Assembly: GCF_008274625.1 (NCBI RefSeq)
Contig: NZ_VTRU01000001.1
Span: 682,001 to 746,000 of the forward strand
Direction of reading: 5' to 3'
Source: Chryseobacterium panacisoli
Lineage (GTDB): Bacteria > Bacteroidota > Bacteroidia > Flavobacteriales > Weeksellaceae
Length of the DNA: 64,000 bases
The position numbers and the translations under genes are program-made. Below, piece after piece: positions 18,576 through 25,758 of this stretch. The notes under the pieces are model-generated. The model ran no database searches, was not told the DNA's origin, and worked only from the letters and a program-made list of their open reading frames with translations. How positions within the stretch are numbered: the stretch's first letter is position 1; each line of letters starts with the position of its first letter.

Positions 18576-19382
18576 ATGTCAAAAACAGTTTTAATTACAG
18601 GAGCATCAAAAGGTTTCGGAAGAGCATGGGCAGAAGCTTTTTTAGCAAAAGGATATAATGTAGCTGCAACCGCCAGAAACGTTGAAACCCTCAATGATTT
18701 AAAGGAAAAATATGGAGATTCTGTATTGTCTTTAACCTTAGATGTAAACAAGCGGGAAGAATCATTAGCCGTGGCCCAGAAGGTACAGCAGCACTTTGGC
18801 AGCATTGATATCCTGATCAATAATGCGGGATATGCTCTTACGGGTGCTATTGAAGAAACAAATGAACAGGAAGCCAGAGCACAGTTTGAAACCAACTTCT
18901 TTGGAACTTTATGGCTTACACAGGCGGTACTTCCTATCATGAGAGGTCAGAAAAGCGGTCATATCATTCAGGTGTCTTCTATTCTGGGATTGGCAACTTT
19001 ACCTACGATGGGGCTTTACAATGCTTCTAAATTTGCACTGGAAGGGCTAAGTGAAACTTTAGCTGCGGAAGTGAAAGAATTCGGTATTCATGTTACTTTG
19101 GTAGAACCTAACGGCTATGCTTCCAATATCTGGCATACAGGAATTAATACCCAAAGCAATCCTGTTTATGATGATCTTAAAAAAGCTTTTTCGGAAGCTG
19201 AGACTTCTTTCGGAAGTGTAGAAGCTACAGCTCCGGCGTTGATAAAATTAGCAGAAACTGAAAATCCTCCATTGCGCTTATTGCTTGGGAAAGTGGCTCT
19301 TCCTTTTGTAAAACAAAATTATGAACAGCGATTAAAAGTCTGGGAAGAATGGAATGAAGTATCCGTAGAAGCTCACGGATAA
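18576..19382 (+). CDS. short-chain dehydrogenase/reductase, TetR-regulated
   Basis: A classical SDR of 268 residues. The cofactor motif is TGASKGFGRAWAEAF near the N-terminus, followed by NNAG (~residues 85-88), the catalytic serine in IIQVSSILG, and the YNASKFALEG catalytic Tyr/Lys pair. The length and C-terminal substrate loop match the 'SDR family NAD(P)-dependent oxidoreductase' group with a broad range of carbonyl substrates. It follows tetR in the same direction with a perfect operator between them, so it is probably induced by the ligand of that repressor, plausibly a reactive carbonyl or xenobiotic. Confidence 0.92.
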   Translation: MSKTVLITGASKGFGRAWAEAFLAKGYNVAATARNVETLNDLKEKYGDSVLSLTLDVNKREESLAVAQKVQQHFGSIDILINNAGYALTGAIEETNEQEARAQFETNFFGTLWLTQAVLPIMRGQKSGHIIQVSSILGLATLPTMGLYNASKFALEGLSETLAAEVKEFGIHVTLVEPNGYASNIWHTGINTQSNPVYDDLKKAFSEAETSFGSVEATAPALIKLAETENPPLRLLLGKVALPFVKQNYEQRLKVWEEWNEVSVEAHG

Positions 19383-19406
19383 TTCTTCAAAAGAATACCG
19401 TCATAA

Positions 19407-19446
19407 AATAAGCTCCGTCATTAAAAGAACGGAGCTTATTTTTTAT
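19407..19446 (+). terminator. terminator of the SDR gene
   Basis: AATAAGCTCCGT (19407-19418) pairs with ACGGAGCTTATT (19429-19440), a perfect 12-bp stem with a 10-base loop, continuing into TTTTAT. Confidence 0.9.
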
Positions 19447-19598
19447 CCTTTTCAGAATTAAACAATTGTTTTTTAGTCTTTTCTTTTCAACTGCTTGTTG
19501 TTCATGCATTTTTACTGTTCACCCTCTGCAATGTCTATTTCACTTATGAATATGACTATTTGAGCAAATTATCCATTTACCAGCTGCTTTTCAGCGTA

Positions 19599-19606
19599 TA
19601 ATTTTG
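19599..19606 (+). promoter_or_regulatory. candidate -7 element for the epoxide hydrolase/OsmC operon
   Basis: TAATTTTG matches TAnnTTTG and lies 47 bases before the ATG at 19653. No clear -33 TTG was found. Confidence 0.4.
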
Positions 19607-19652
19607 TCTCATCAAAAAAGAAAAACAGATTAAAATCTAAAACAATAAAGCA

Positions 19653-20951
19653 ATGAAAACAACAATTTCAACCCTCCTGCTAGCGGTAACTTTTACTCTA
19701 AGTACTCAAACACTTTTCAAAGCGCAAGCTAATACAACCCATGCAGATTTGTCAAAATCAGACACCAGTATCCGTCCTTTTCACATTAATATTCCACAAT
19801 CTCAGCTGGATGAGCTTAAAAGACGGATCTCCGAGACCCGTTTTCCTGATAAAGAAACAGTACAAGATGCTTCCCAGGGAATTCAGCTCGCTCAGTTAAA
19901 AGAACTCATCACCTATTGGGGGAATGGTTATGACTGGCGAAAAGTGGAAAATAAGCTGAATGCGCTTCCACAATTTGTAACAAAGATTGATGGCCTTGAT
20001 ATTCAGTTCATTCATGTACGTTCAAAAGAGTCTAATGCGATGCCTGTGATCCTTACTCATGGCTGGCCGGGTTCTCCACTGGAATTTATTGATGCCATAG
20101 GCCCTTTGACTGATCCCGTGAAATATGGAGGAAAAGCAAGTGATGCATTTGATGTGATCATCCCAGCTATCCCGGGATATGGCTTTTCAGAAATCCCTAC
20201 CGAACTGGGCTGGAATCCAGATCGTGTGGCCCGTGCCTGGGATGTTCTCATGAAAAGACTTGGGTACAAAAAATATGTTTCTGAGGGTGGTGACCACGGT
20301 TCTGTAGTATCTGATGCTTTGGCAAAGCAGGCTCCTTCAGGCCTTTTGGGTATTCATCTTACCATGCCGGCCACTATTCCTGCTGAGCTTGTAAAACCCA
20401 TCAATGCAGGTGACCCTGCCCCTGCCGGACTTTCAGTTTCAGAAGCACAGGCTTATAATGCAATGAGTACTTTCTTTGGAAGAAATGCAGCATATGGAGG
20501 AATGATGGTAACACGTCCACAGACGACAGGGTATTTACTTTCTGATTCGCCTAGTGCTTTAGCCGCATTCCTTTATGAGAAAATTGCTGAATGGAGCGAA
20601 AGTAACCTTCACCCTGAAAATGTAATCGGCCGTGATGCGATTCTTGATGATATTACCCTTTACTGGCTTACCAATACAGGAGCATCTTCTTCGCGTTTCT
20701 ATTGGGAGAACAATAAAAATAATTTCAGCGCTGATGCACAGAAAACGAAAGATATTAAAGTTCCAGTAGCTATTTCAGTATTTCCTCACGAGATTTATCA
20801 GGCTCCGGAAAGCTGGTCAAAACGTGCCTACCCTACTTTATATTATTATCATAAAGCTCCGAAAGGAGGACATTTTGCTGCCTGGGAACAACCACAGGTC
20901 TTCACAGAAGAACTTAGAGCTGCTTTCAAAGATTTAAGAAAAAAACTTTAA
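19653..20951 (+). CDS. epoxide-hydrolase-family alpha/beta hydrolase, exported
   Basis: The 432-residue protein has a signal-like N-terminus (MKTTISTLLLAVTFTLSTQT), the epoxide hydrolase N-terminal helical domain (IRPFHINIPQSQLDELKRRI) and the alpha/beta fold. HGWPGS near residue 135 supplies the oxyanion region, the aspartate in GGDHGS (~213) fits as nucleophile, and the histidine in KGGHFAAWE (~406) completes the triad. This resembles the microsomal/juvenile-hormone epoxide hydrolase branch, which opens epoxides to diols. In the usual motif the residue after Asp is Trp; here it is His, a mild deviation. It is followed 43 bases later by an OsmC-family gene, suggesting a shared detoxification role. 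Confidence 0.86.
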   Translation: MKTTISTLLLAVTFTLSTQTLFKAQANTTHADLSKSDTSIRPFHINIPQSQLDELKRRISETRFPDKETVQDASQGIQLAQLKELITYWGNGYDWRKVENKLNALPQFVTKIDGLDIQFIHVRSKESNAMPVILTHGWPGSPLEFIDAIGPLTDPVKYGGKASDAFDVIIPAIPGYGFSEIPTELGWNPDRVARAWDVLMKRLGYKKYVSEGGDHGSVVSDALAKQAPSGLLGIHLTMPATIPAELVKPINAGDPAPAGLSVSEAQAYNAMSTFFGRNAAYGGMMVTRPQTTGYLLSDSPSALAAFLYEKIAEWSESNLHPENVIGRDAILDDITLYWLTNTGASSSRFYWENNKNNFSADAQKTKDIKVPVAISVFPHEIYQAPESWSKRAYPTLYYYHKAPKGGHFAAWEQPQVFTEELRAAFKDLRKKL

Positions 20952-20994
20952 TAACAGATCATCAACAATATTGTTCAATCTAAATAATAAAAAT

Positions 20995-21453
20995 ATGGAA
21001 TTAAATACCATTCAGGAAGTAGAAAATACAACAGTAGTTAACATCAGTAAAGTATTGTATTCCGGTAACGTTATAGTAACCGGAGGACGCAATGGGGAAG
21101 CTAAAAGCAGTGACGGAAAACTGGACATTGAACTTACCTCTCCCGGGGCAAAAGGAAACGGAACGAATCCGGAACAGTTATTAGCAGCAGGATGGTCTGC
21201 GTGCTTTATCGGAGCGATGCATTTGGGTGCCGTTAAAATGGGAGTTCATCTTCCTTCGGACTTGTCTGTCAATACCTCAATAGATCTGGCATCCAATGAC
21301 GACGGTTTTTTTCTACAGGCTCATTTACAGGTTATTTTACCGGGTCTTCCCATAGATGAAGCCAGAAAAGTTGTAGAGGCGGCACATGCGACATGTCCTT
21401 ATTCAAAAGCGACCCGTGGAAATATCAATGTAAAGATAGAGGTTGTGGTGTAG
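20995..21453 (+). CDS. OsmC/Ohr-family organic hydroperoxide resistance protein
   Basis: The 152-residue product contains both redox cysteines of the family: one in EQLLAAGWSACFIGAMHLGA and one in HATCPYSKATRGN. Such proteins reduce organic hydroperoxides in the cytoplasm. The ATG at 20995 (MELNTIQEVEN) is preferred to the TTG at 20971 because it gives the normal length. It lies 43 bases after the epoxide-hydrolase-like gene, in one operon with a terminator just downstream. Confidence 0.92.
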   Translation: MELNTIQEVENTTVVNISKVLYSGNVIVTGGRNGEAKSSDGKLDIELTSPGAKGNGTNPEQLLAAGWSACFIGAMHLGAVKMGVHLPSDLSVNTSIDLASNDDGFFLQAHLQVILPGLPIDEARKVVEAAHATCPYSKATRGNINVKIEVVV

Positions 21454-21485
21454 TTATCAGAATGTTCTTATAACGTTTTGATTGA

Positions 21486-21528
21486 AATCTTCCTTGCCTT
21501 TTGGGTAAGGGAGGTTTTTGTTTTTTTA
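21486..21528 (+). terminator. terminator of the epoxide hydrolase/OsmC operon
   Basis: CTTCCTTGCC pairs with GGTAAGGGAG, with wobble pairs, across TTTTG, followed by a long T-rich tract. Confidence 0.75.
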
Positions 21529-21654
21529 ATGAAGGGAAAATATTCAAAACGCAAATGAGATTCTTTCGGCAGCAAACATTGAGACATTCTGCACTTTTTT
21601 TCAAAAAAACAAAAAAAATAATTCAAAATAATGGGACTTTGAAACTTTTTTCAA

Positions 21655-21737
21655 TACATTTGCGACTTGATTATCTCATTAATTTGAGTTTCATGGTTAT
21701 TAGTTTTTATCCCCAGGAATTACTGGGGATTTTTTTA
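21655..21737 (+). ncRNA. candidate small RNA (promoter element to terminator, no ORF)
   Basis: TACATTTG (21655-21662) is a perfect -7 element. About 50 bases later ATCCCCAG-GAATTA-CTGGGGAT (21709-21730) plus a T7 run forms a textbook intrinsic terminator. Nothing between them is a plausible gene, and both neighbouring operons have their own terminators (21486-21528 and 21842-21876). The predicted transcript would be ~70 nt. The nearest TTTG upstream is only 13 bases from the -7 box, so the -33 element is not convincing. Confidence 0.4.
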
Positions 21738-21841
21738 TTTAAACCAATACCTGCCCAACTCTGCTTCATGTTCACTTCAAAAGTGTTAGTAAGGAAAGAA
21801 AGAGAAAGCAAATTCCGTACGCTCTACAATCTGACAGAACA

Positions 21842-21876
21842 TAAAAAATCCATTTCCGGAAAATTCCGGAAATGGA
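21842..21876 (-). terminator. terminator of the ferritin-like operon
   Basis: TCCATTTCCGGAA (21849-21861) and TTCCGGAAATGGA (21864-21876) form a perfect 13-bp stem; on the minus strand it is followed by TTTTTTAT. Confidence 0.88.
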
Positions 21877-21903
21877 CACCACTTTATCATCATCCAATCA
21901 CAA

Positions 21904-22719
21904 CTAAACTATGAACAGGGAGGCAATAGTCTGTGCATCGCTGCCACTTAATATTTCATCATAAGCTGCAGAGCCGGCCGCAGCTCCAAATAAAGTTCCT
22001 GTATTATAGCCCGCCTGATTTACATTGTCTTCTCCGGCATACACAGGATTGGTTGCGGATGGCATACTTCCTCCGTCAGCAAGCTCAATCCATCCTTTAT
22101 TGGCCCTCATTCTTCTCACCTGTGAAGCATGTCTGGCTTCAACAGAATGAATCTGTAATGCAGCCTGAAGCACGACTTTATTGGACATTACGTTTCCCGC
22201 CTGCCCTTTATAAGCTCTTACTCCGGTATCTTCAAAAGCCTGGGCGAGAATAAGAAACTGATTATAGTCTGTAAAAGGCGAAAAATTTCCGCTGGCCGTA
22301 AAGTCAAAGGTTGGTTTATTTCCCGGTGTTATACCCAGAGAAGTCAGTGTACTTTTCAGAAAGCTGACATGGGCTGATTCATGTTTTGAAATCTGCATAA
22401 AAACAGTTCTGTCACTAGTAGGAATCAGTCCTGGTGTGGATAATCCTATGCTGTAATATTCATTTTCAAGATATTCGAGAACCAATGCCAGCTGTAAGGC
22501 ATCCGTCAGGGTACTTTTTAAAACAGCACCTGTTAAATTCGTTTTTGCAGTTTCTGCTTTGGCTGAAGTAGCCATCATTGTTCCCAATCCAAGCGGTACA
22601 GCCGCTGCAGCTGCTTTTTTTCCGAATAATGACATATTCGTAATGGTTTCCAGTCTTGAAGCTTCCGTTGTGAAAAATTTGTCATAAGAAAGCTTATCCA
22701 GTAATCTAAGAATATTCAT
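21904..22719 (-). CDS. ferritin-like domain protein, 271 aa
   Basis: A member of the Ferritin_2 group (ferritin-like four-helix proteins common in Bacteroidota). The helices carry the expected Glu/His pattern: LVLEYLENEYYSIGL, SKHESAHVSFLKSTL, AFEDTGVRAYKGQ and IHSVEARHASQVRRM. The N-terminus (MNILRLLDKLSYDKFFTT) is not a standard signal; a hydrophobic, Ala-rich segment follows at ~33-55 and could be a non-canonical export signal. Iron binding is plausible from the motif residues, but the substrate is unknown. It lies 24 bases after a related Tat-type ferritin-like lipoprotein, forming a paralogous pair. Confidence 0.85.
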   Translation of the reverse strand: MNILRLLDKLSYDKFFTTEASRLETITNMSLFGKKAAAAAVPLGLGTMMATSAKAETAKTNLTGAVLKSTLTDALQLALVLEYLENEYYSIGLSTPGLIPTSDRTVFMQISKHESAHVSFLKSTLTSLGITPGNKPTFDFTASGNFSPFTDYNQFLILAQAFEDTGVRAYKGQAGNVMSNKVVLQAALQIHSVEARHASQVRRMRANKGWIELADGGSMPSATNPVYAGEDNVNQAGYNTGTLFGAAAGSAAYDEILSGSDAQTIASLFIV

Positions 22720-22743
22720 AATGTAATTTTTAAAGGTGAATGA

Positions 22744-23454
22744 TTAGTTAATACCTCTTTCTTTCCAGGTAAAAGGTGTTTTAATAAACGCTCCGGTAGC
22801 CATTACGATATCTTTAGGCTCTTTTGCAAGGTCAAGTCCGTTCGCATCTATCACATCATCTCCCGAAAAATCAGCAGATCCCGGATTGATCAGATTTCTG
22901 ATGGCAGAAGCATGTCTGGCCTCCACCGAAACTATTTTACCGGCAATCACCAGATAAGCAGGATTGGAAATATATTTTCCTGCCCCGTTATAAGCCGCTA
23001 CCCCTGTATCTTCCAAAGCTTTTGCCGTGGCTAATACGGAATTGCGATCATTAAAATTCACATTCGGATACTGGAATTCCAATTTGGGAAGCACATGGTC
23101 TGTAGCATCGCTGATGGCTGCTTTAAAGAAATCCCGGTGAATTACTTCATGATGATAGAGGTCTGTAAAAACTTCTTTCTCAATACTTGAAATCCCAGTA
23201 TAAAAATTATTCACCACTTTCGTATAAAAATCTGCTTCCAGCTGTTCGAGTGCATAGGCATAGTTTAATATGCCCACATCTCCTGTCCCCAGGTCATACT
23301 TGGGTTCATCTATGATCTGAAAATCATCGTTGTCATCACATCCTATGAAAGTAAGTCCTGCAATGGCAAGTCCTACTCCACTTAATTTTAAAAAGTTTCT
23401 TCTGCTTGTATCAAGAGTAGCTCCCTGATTAGAAACCTGAATTGTTTTTTTCAT
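22744..23454 (-). CDS. Tat-type ferritin-like lipoprotein, 236 aa
   Basis: The N-terminus carries a twin-arginine-like motif SRRNFLKLSG followed by a hydrophobic segment ending in a lipobox-like TFIGC (cysteine ~39), so the protein is probably exported folded and lipid-anchored. The four-helix core shows the ferritin-like metal ligands in YALEQLEADFYTKV, HHEVIHRDFFKAA, KALEDTGVAAYNGA and VSVEARHASAIRNL. Export through Tat fits a protein that acquires its metal in the cytoplasm. It precedes the 21904 paralogue in one operon; the fasciclin gene lies just upstream in the same direction. Confidence 0.88.
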   Translation of the reverse strand: MKKTIQVSNQGATLDTSRRNFLKLSGVGLAIAGLTFIGCDDNDDFQIIDEPKYDLGTGDVGILNYAYALEQLEADFYTKVVNNFYTGISSIEKEVFTDLYHHEVIHRDFFKAAISDATDHVLPKLEFQYPNVNFNDRNSVLATAKALEDTGVAAYNGAGKYISNPAYLVIAGKIVSVEARHASAIRNLINPGSADFSGDDVIDANGLDLAKEPKDIVMATGAFIKTPFTWKERGIN

Positions 23455-23529
23455 ATTATTATTTTTTTAGTGTTAGGATATTTAAGAAAGAAAAACAGCA
23501 TACGGATTATGCTGTTTTGTATCTTAATA

Positions 23530-24099
23530 TTAAGGCATTAAAACCGTATCAATCACATGAATCACGCCGTTAGACTGGTTCACATCTGCGATGGTCACTT
23601 TGGCACTGTTTCCTTTTGCATCCTTTATGTAAAGGTCTTTTCCTTTAGTCCAGAATGTAAGATCTTCTCCCTGCACCGTTTTCATCATGCTTTTTCCGTT
23701 TCCTGCTTTTACAGCAGCCCAGATTTCTTTTGCACTGTATTTTCCTGGAAGTACATGATAGGTCAATATACTGGTAAGCATTGCTTTATTTTCAGGTTTT
23801 ACAAGACTTTCTACTGTTCCTTTCGGAAGTTTTGCAAACGCAGCATCTGTGGGAGCCAGTACGGTAAAAGGTCCCGCTCCCTGTAATGTTTCTGCCAAAC
23901 CGGCAGCTTTCACTGCAGCAACAAGGGTTTTATGATCTTTGGAATTGACCGCGTTTTCAATAATATTTCTGGACGGATACATCGCTGCTCCTCCTACCAT
24001 AACTGTTTTTTCTTTCATCGTTTGTGCCGTTACCTTCCCGCTAAAAGCAAATGATAAAACGACCATTGCTAAAACTGTGATTTTCGATTGTGTGTTCAT
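23530..24099 (-). CDS. exported fasciclin (FAS1) domain protein
   Basis: Signal peptide (MNTQSKITVLAMVVLSFAFS...AQ) followed by one FAS1 domain at ~45-189 with both conserved blocks: GPFTVLAPTDAAFAKLPKGT (H1-like) and the C-terminal SNGVIHVIDTVLMP (H2-like), with YHVLPGKYSAKEI between them. FAS1 proteins mediate surface adhesion or protein-protein contacts. It is 75 bases upstream of the ferritin-like pair on the same strand and divergent from the ECF sigma factor, which suggests that the sigma factor may control it. Such FAS1-ECF pairings recur in Flavobacteria. Confidence 0.92.
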   Translation of the reverse strand: MNTQSKITVLAMVVLSFAFSGKVTAQTMKEKTVMVGGAAMYPSRNIIENAVNSKDHKTLVAAVKAAGLAETLQGAGPFTVLAPTDAAFAKLPKGTVESLVKPENKAMLTSILTYHVLPGKYSAKEIWAAVKAGNGKSMMKTVQGEDLTFWTKGKDLYIKDAKGNSAKVTIADVNQSNGVIHVIDTVLMP

Positions 24100-24326
24100 T
24101 GCGTTATTTTTTAATTAATTATAGTTAATTGTGTGTTTAATGTCATTTACGAGGTCGGTTTCATTTCAGATTGAAAAAAAATGAAATTATTTGCAAGCAA
24201 CTGATTTACAGATATTTATTTTTAAGATTTAAAAAAAACAATCCAGAAAAACGGTTTTTCCATATTGAATATTTTTCAATAATTTTCAAAAAACCATGTA
24301 CGAAATAAAAGACAAATTGGATTTTA

Positions 24327-24356
24327 TTGACTATATGTTTTATTTTATTACATTTG
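24327..24356 (+). promoter_or_regulatory. perfect housekeeping-type promoter TTG-N19-TACATTTG
   Basis: TTG at 24327-24329, then 19 bases, then TACATTTG at 24349-24356, matching the Bacteroidota consensus TTG-N17-23-TAnnTTTG. It precedes the ECF sigma gene but lies where an N-terminal extension of that gene would be, so it bears on the start codon (see the finding). Confidence 0.6.
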
Positions 24357-24923
24357 AACAGAAAAATAAAAGCTATTAAAACAACCTATTCGGAAGAGGA
24401 ACTTATCGTTTTATTAAAAGAAAAAAACGAAACCGGTTTTCATTATCTGTATGACCACTATTCCGGTGCGTTGTACGGAATCATTCTCCGAATTGTTCAG
24501 TCTAAAGAATATACTGAAGAAGTGATTCAGGATGTTTTTGTTAAAATATGGAATTCTATCCATCAGTATGACGCTTCCAAAGGAAGGTTTTACACCTGGA
24601 TGATCAATATTGCAAGAAATACGGCTATTGATTATTTAAAGTCTAAAGGATTCCAGAATGAGCTTAAAAACCAGCCACTTCCCGATTTCGTATATAATAC
24701 TACAGAACTTTCAACGGTTAACAATTCATCTGATTATATCGGATTTAACAATGTGCTTGAAGGACTGGAAACGGACAAGCAGGAACTCATAAATCTTGCT
24801 TATTATCAGGGATATACTCAACATGAAATATCCGAAAAACTGAAGATACCACTGGGAACAGTGAAGACGAAAATGCGTAATGCACTGATGAAATTAAAAG
24901 ATTTGCTAAAAGATTATCAATAA
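24354..24923 (+). CDS. ECF RNA polymerase sigma factor
   Basis: A sigma-70 ECF-type protein (~190 residues). Region 2 contains the DYLYDHYSG-like start and VIQDVFVKIWNSIHQYDASK plus GRFYTWMINIARNTAIDYLK (regions 2.2-2.4); region 4 has the helix-turn-helix GYTQHEISEKLKIPLGTVKT. It belongs to the SigK/RskA-linked type. There is no ATG near the N-terminus. TTG codons at 24327 and 24354 are the only near-canonical starts; both fall inside the promoter-like sequence, and 24354 is given as the less extended choice. The gene overlaps an anti-sigma gene unit, starting one base after its stop, so the two are translationally coupled. Confidence 0.9.
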   Translation: MNRKIKAIKTTYSEEELIVLLKEKNETGFHYLYDHYSGALYGIILRIVQSKEYTEEVIQDVFVKIWNSIHQYDASKGRFYTWMINIARNTAIDYLKSKGFQNELKNQPLPDFVYNTTELSTVNNSSDYIGFNNVLEGLETDKQELINLAYYQGYTQHEISEKLKIPLGTVKTKMRNALMKLKDLLKDYQ

Positions 24924-24924
24924 A

Positions 24925-25746
24925 TTGAACACAAAAGAATACATATCATCCGGAATTATAGAATCTTATATTCTTGGCCATGCTTCTCCTGAGGAAGCAG
25001 GGATTTTGGAGTGTGTGATGAAGAATAATGCCGAAGTAAAAGCTGCTTTTGAAGAAGCACAAAAAACTTTGGAACATCTTGCTACTGCTCAGGCTGTAAC
25101 ACCCCCAAGCGATTTGAAATCTAAAATCTGGAATAAAATTCAGCAGGAACAAACTGTAGAAGAAGTAGCCCCTGCTGTTTCAACAGACATTCCAGAGACA
25201 AAAGATCATAAAGAAACTCTGGAAAGAATAAATATTCAGGGAAATACCCGGTGGAAAACCTATGCAATAGCAGCTTCTGCATTGTTCCTGATAAGTGTCG
25301 CCGGCAATTTATTCTGGATGAATACGCAGTCATCCAATAAAAAGGAAATCGCTTTGCTGTCTTCTGAAAAACAAGCTCAGGATCAGGCAATGAAAAAAAT
25401 GAACCGTAAGATTGATATGTTCTCCAATCCTGATATGCAGATGGTGATGCTGAAGGGTGTAGAAAAGCATACAGATTCCAAAGCGATGGTTTTCTGGGAT
25501 AAAAAGACAAAAGAAGTTTATCTGAATGCGGAACAGCTTCCAAAAGCTCCTGCCGGAATGCAATATCAGCTTTGGGCCATCGAAGACGGAAAACCTGTCA
25601 ACGCAGGGATGTACACCGAAGATAAAGACAGCAGCATTGCACTGGCCAATATTTCCAATGCTCAGGCTTTTGCCATTACTCTCGAAAAAGAAGGCGGCAG
25701 TAAAGTGCCTACCATGGAGAATATGTTTGTAATGGGAGAAATCTAA
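24925..25746 (+). CDS. anti-sigma factor, RskA-like
   Basis: The 273-residue protein has the anti-sigma domain at the N-terminus (ISSGIIESYILGHASPEEAG), one transmembrane helix at ~111-132 (YAIAASALFLISVAGNLFW), and a periplasmic RskA-like C-terminal domain (VFWDKKTKEVYLNAEQLPKA, MQYQLWAIEDGKPVNAGM). It holds the ECF sigma factor at the membrane until a signal releases it. Translation starts at TTG (24925) one base after the sigma stop; no ATG is available before the conserved anti-sigma helix. Confidence 0.88.
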   Translation: MNTKEYISSGIIESYILGHASPEEAGILECVMKNNAEVKAAFEEAQKTLEHLATAQAVTPPSDLKSKIWNKIQQEQTVEEVAPAVSTDIPETKDHKETLERINIQGNTRWKTYAIAASALFLISVAGNLFWMNTQSSNKKEIALLSSEKQAQDQAMKKMNRKIDMFSNPDMQMVMLKGVEKHTDSKAMVFWDKKTKEVYLNAEQLPKAPAGMQYQLWAIEDGKPVNAGMYTEDKDSSIALANISNAQAFAITLEKEGGSKVPTMENMFVMGEI

Positions 25747-25758
25747 AACACTTCTTTA

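Noticed and set aside
21501..21914. 137-codon plus-strand frame after the OsmC gene
   Set aside because: It spans two terminators and the candidate small RNA, and its protein has no coherent composition or motif.
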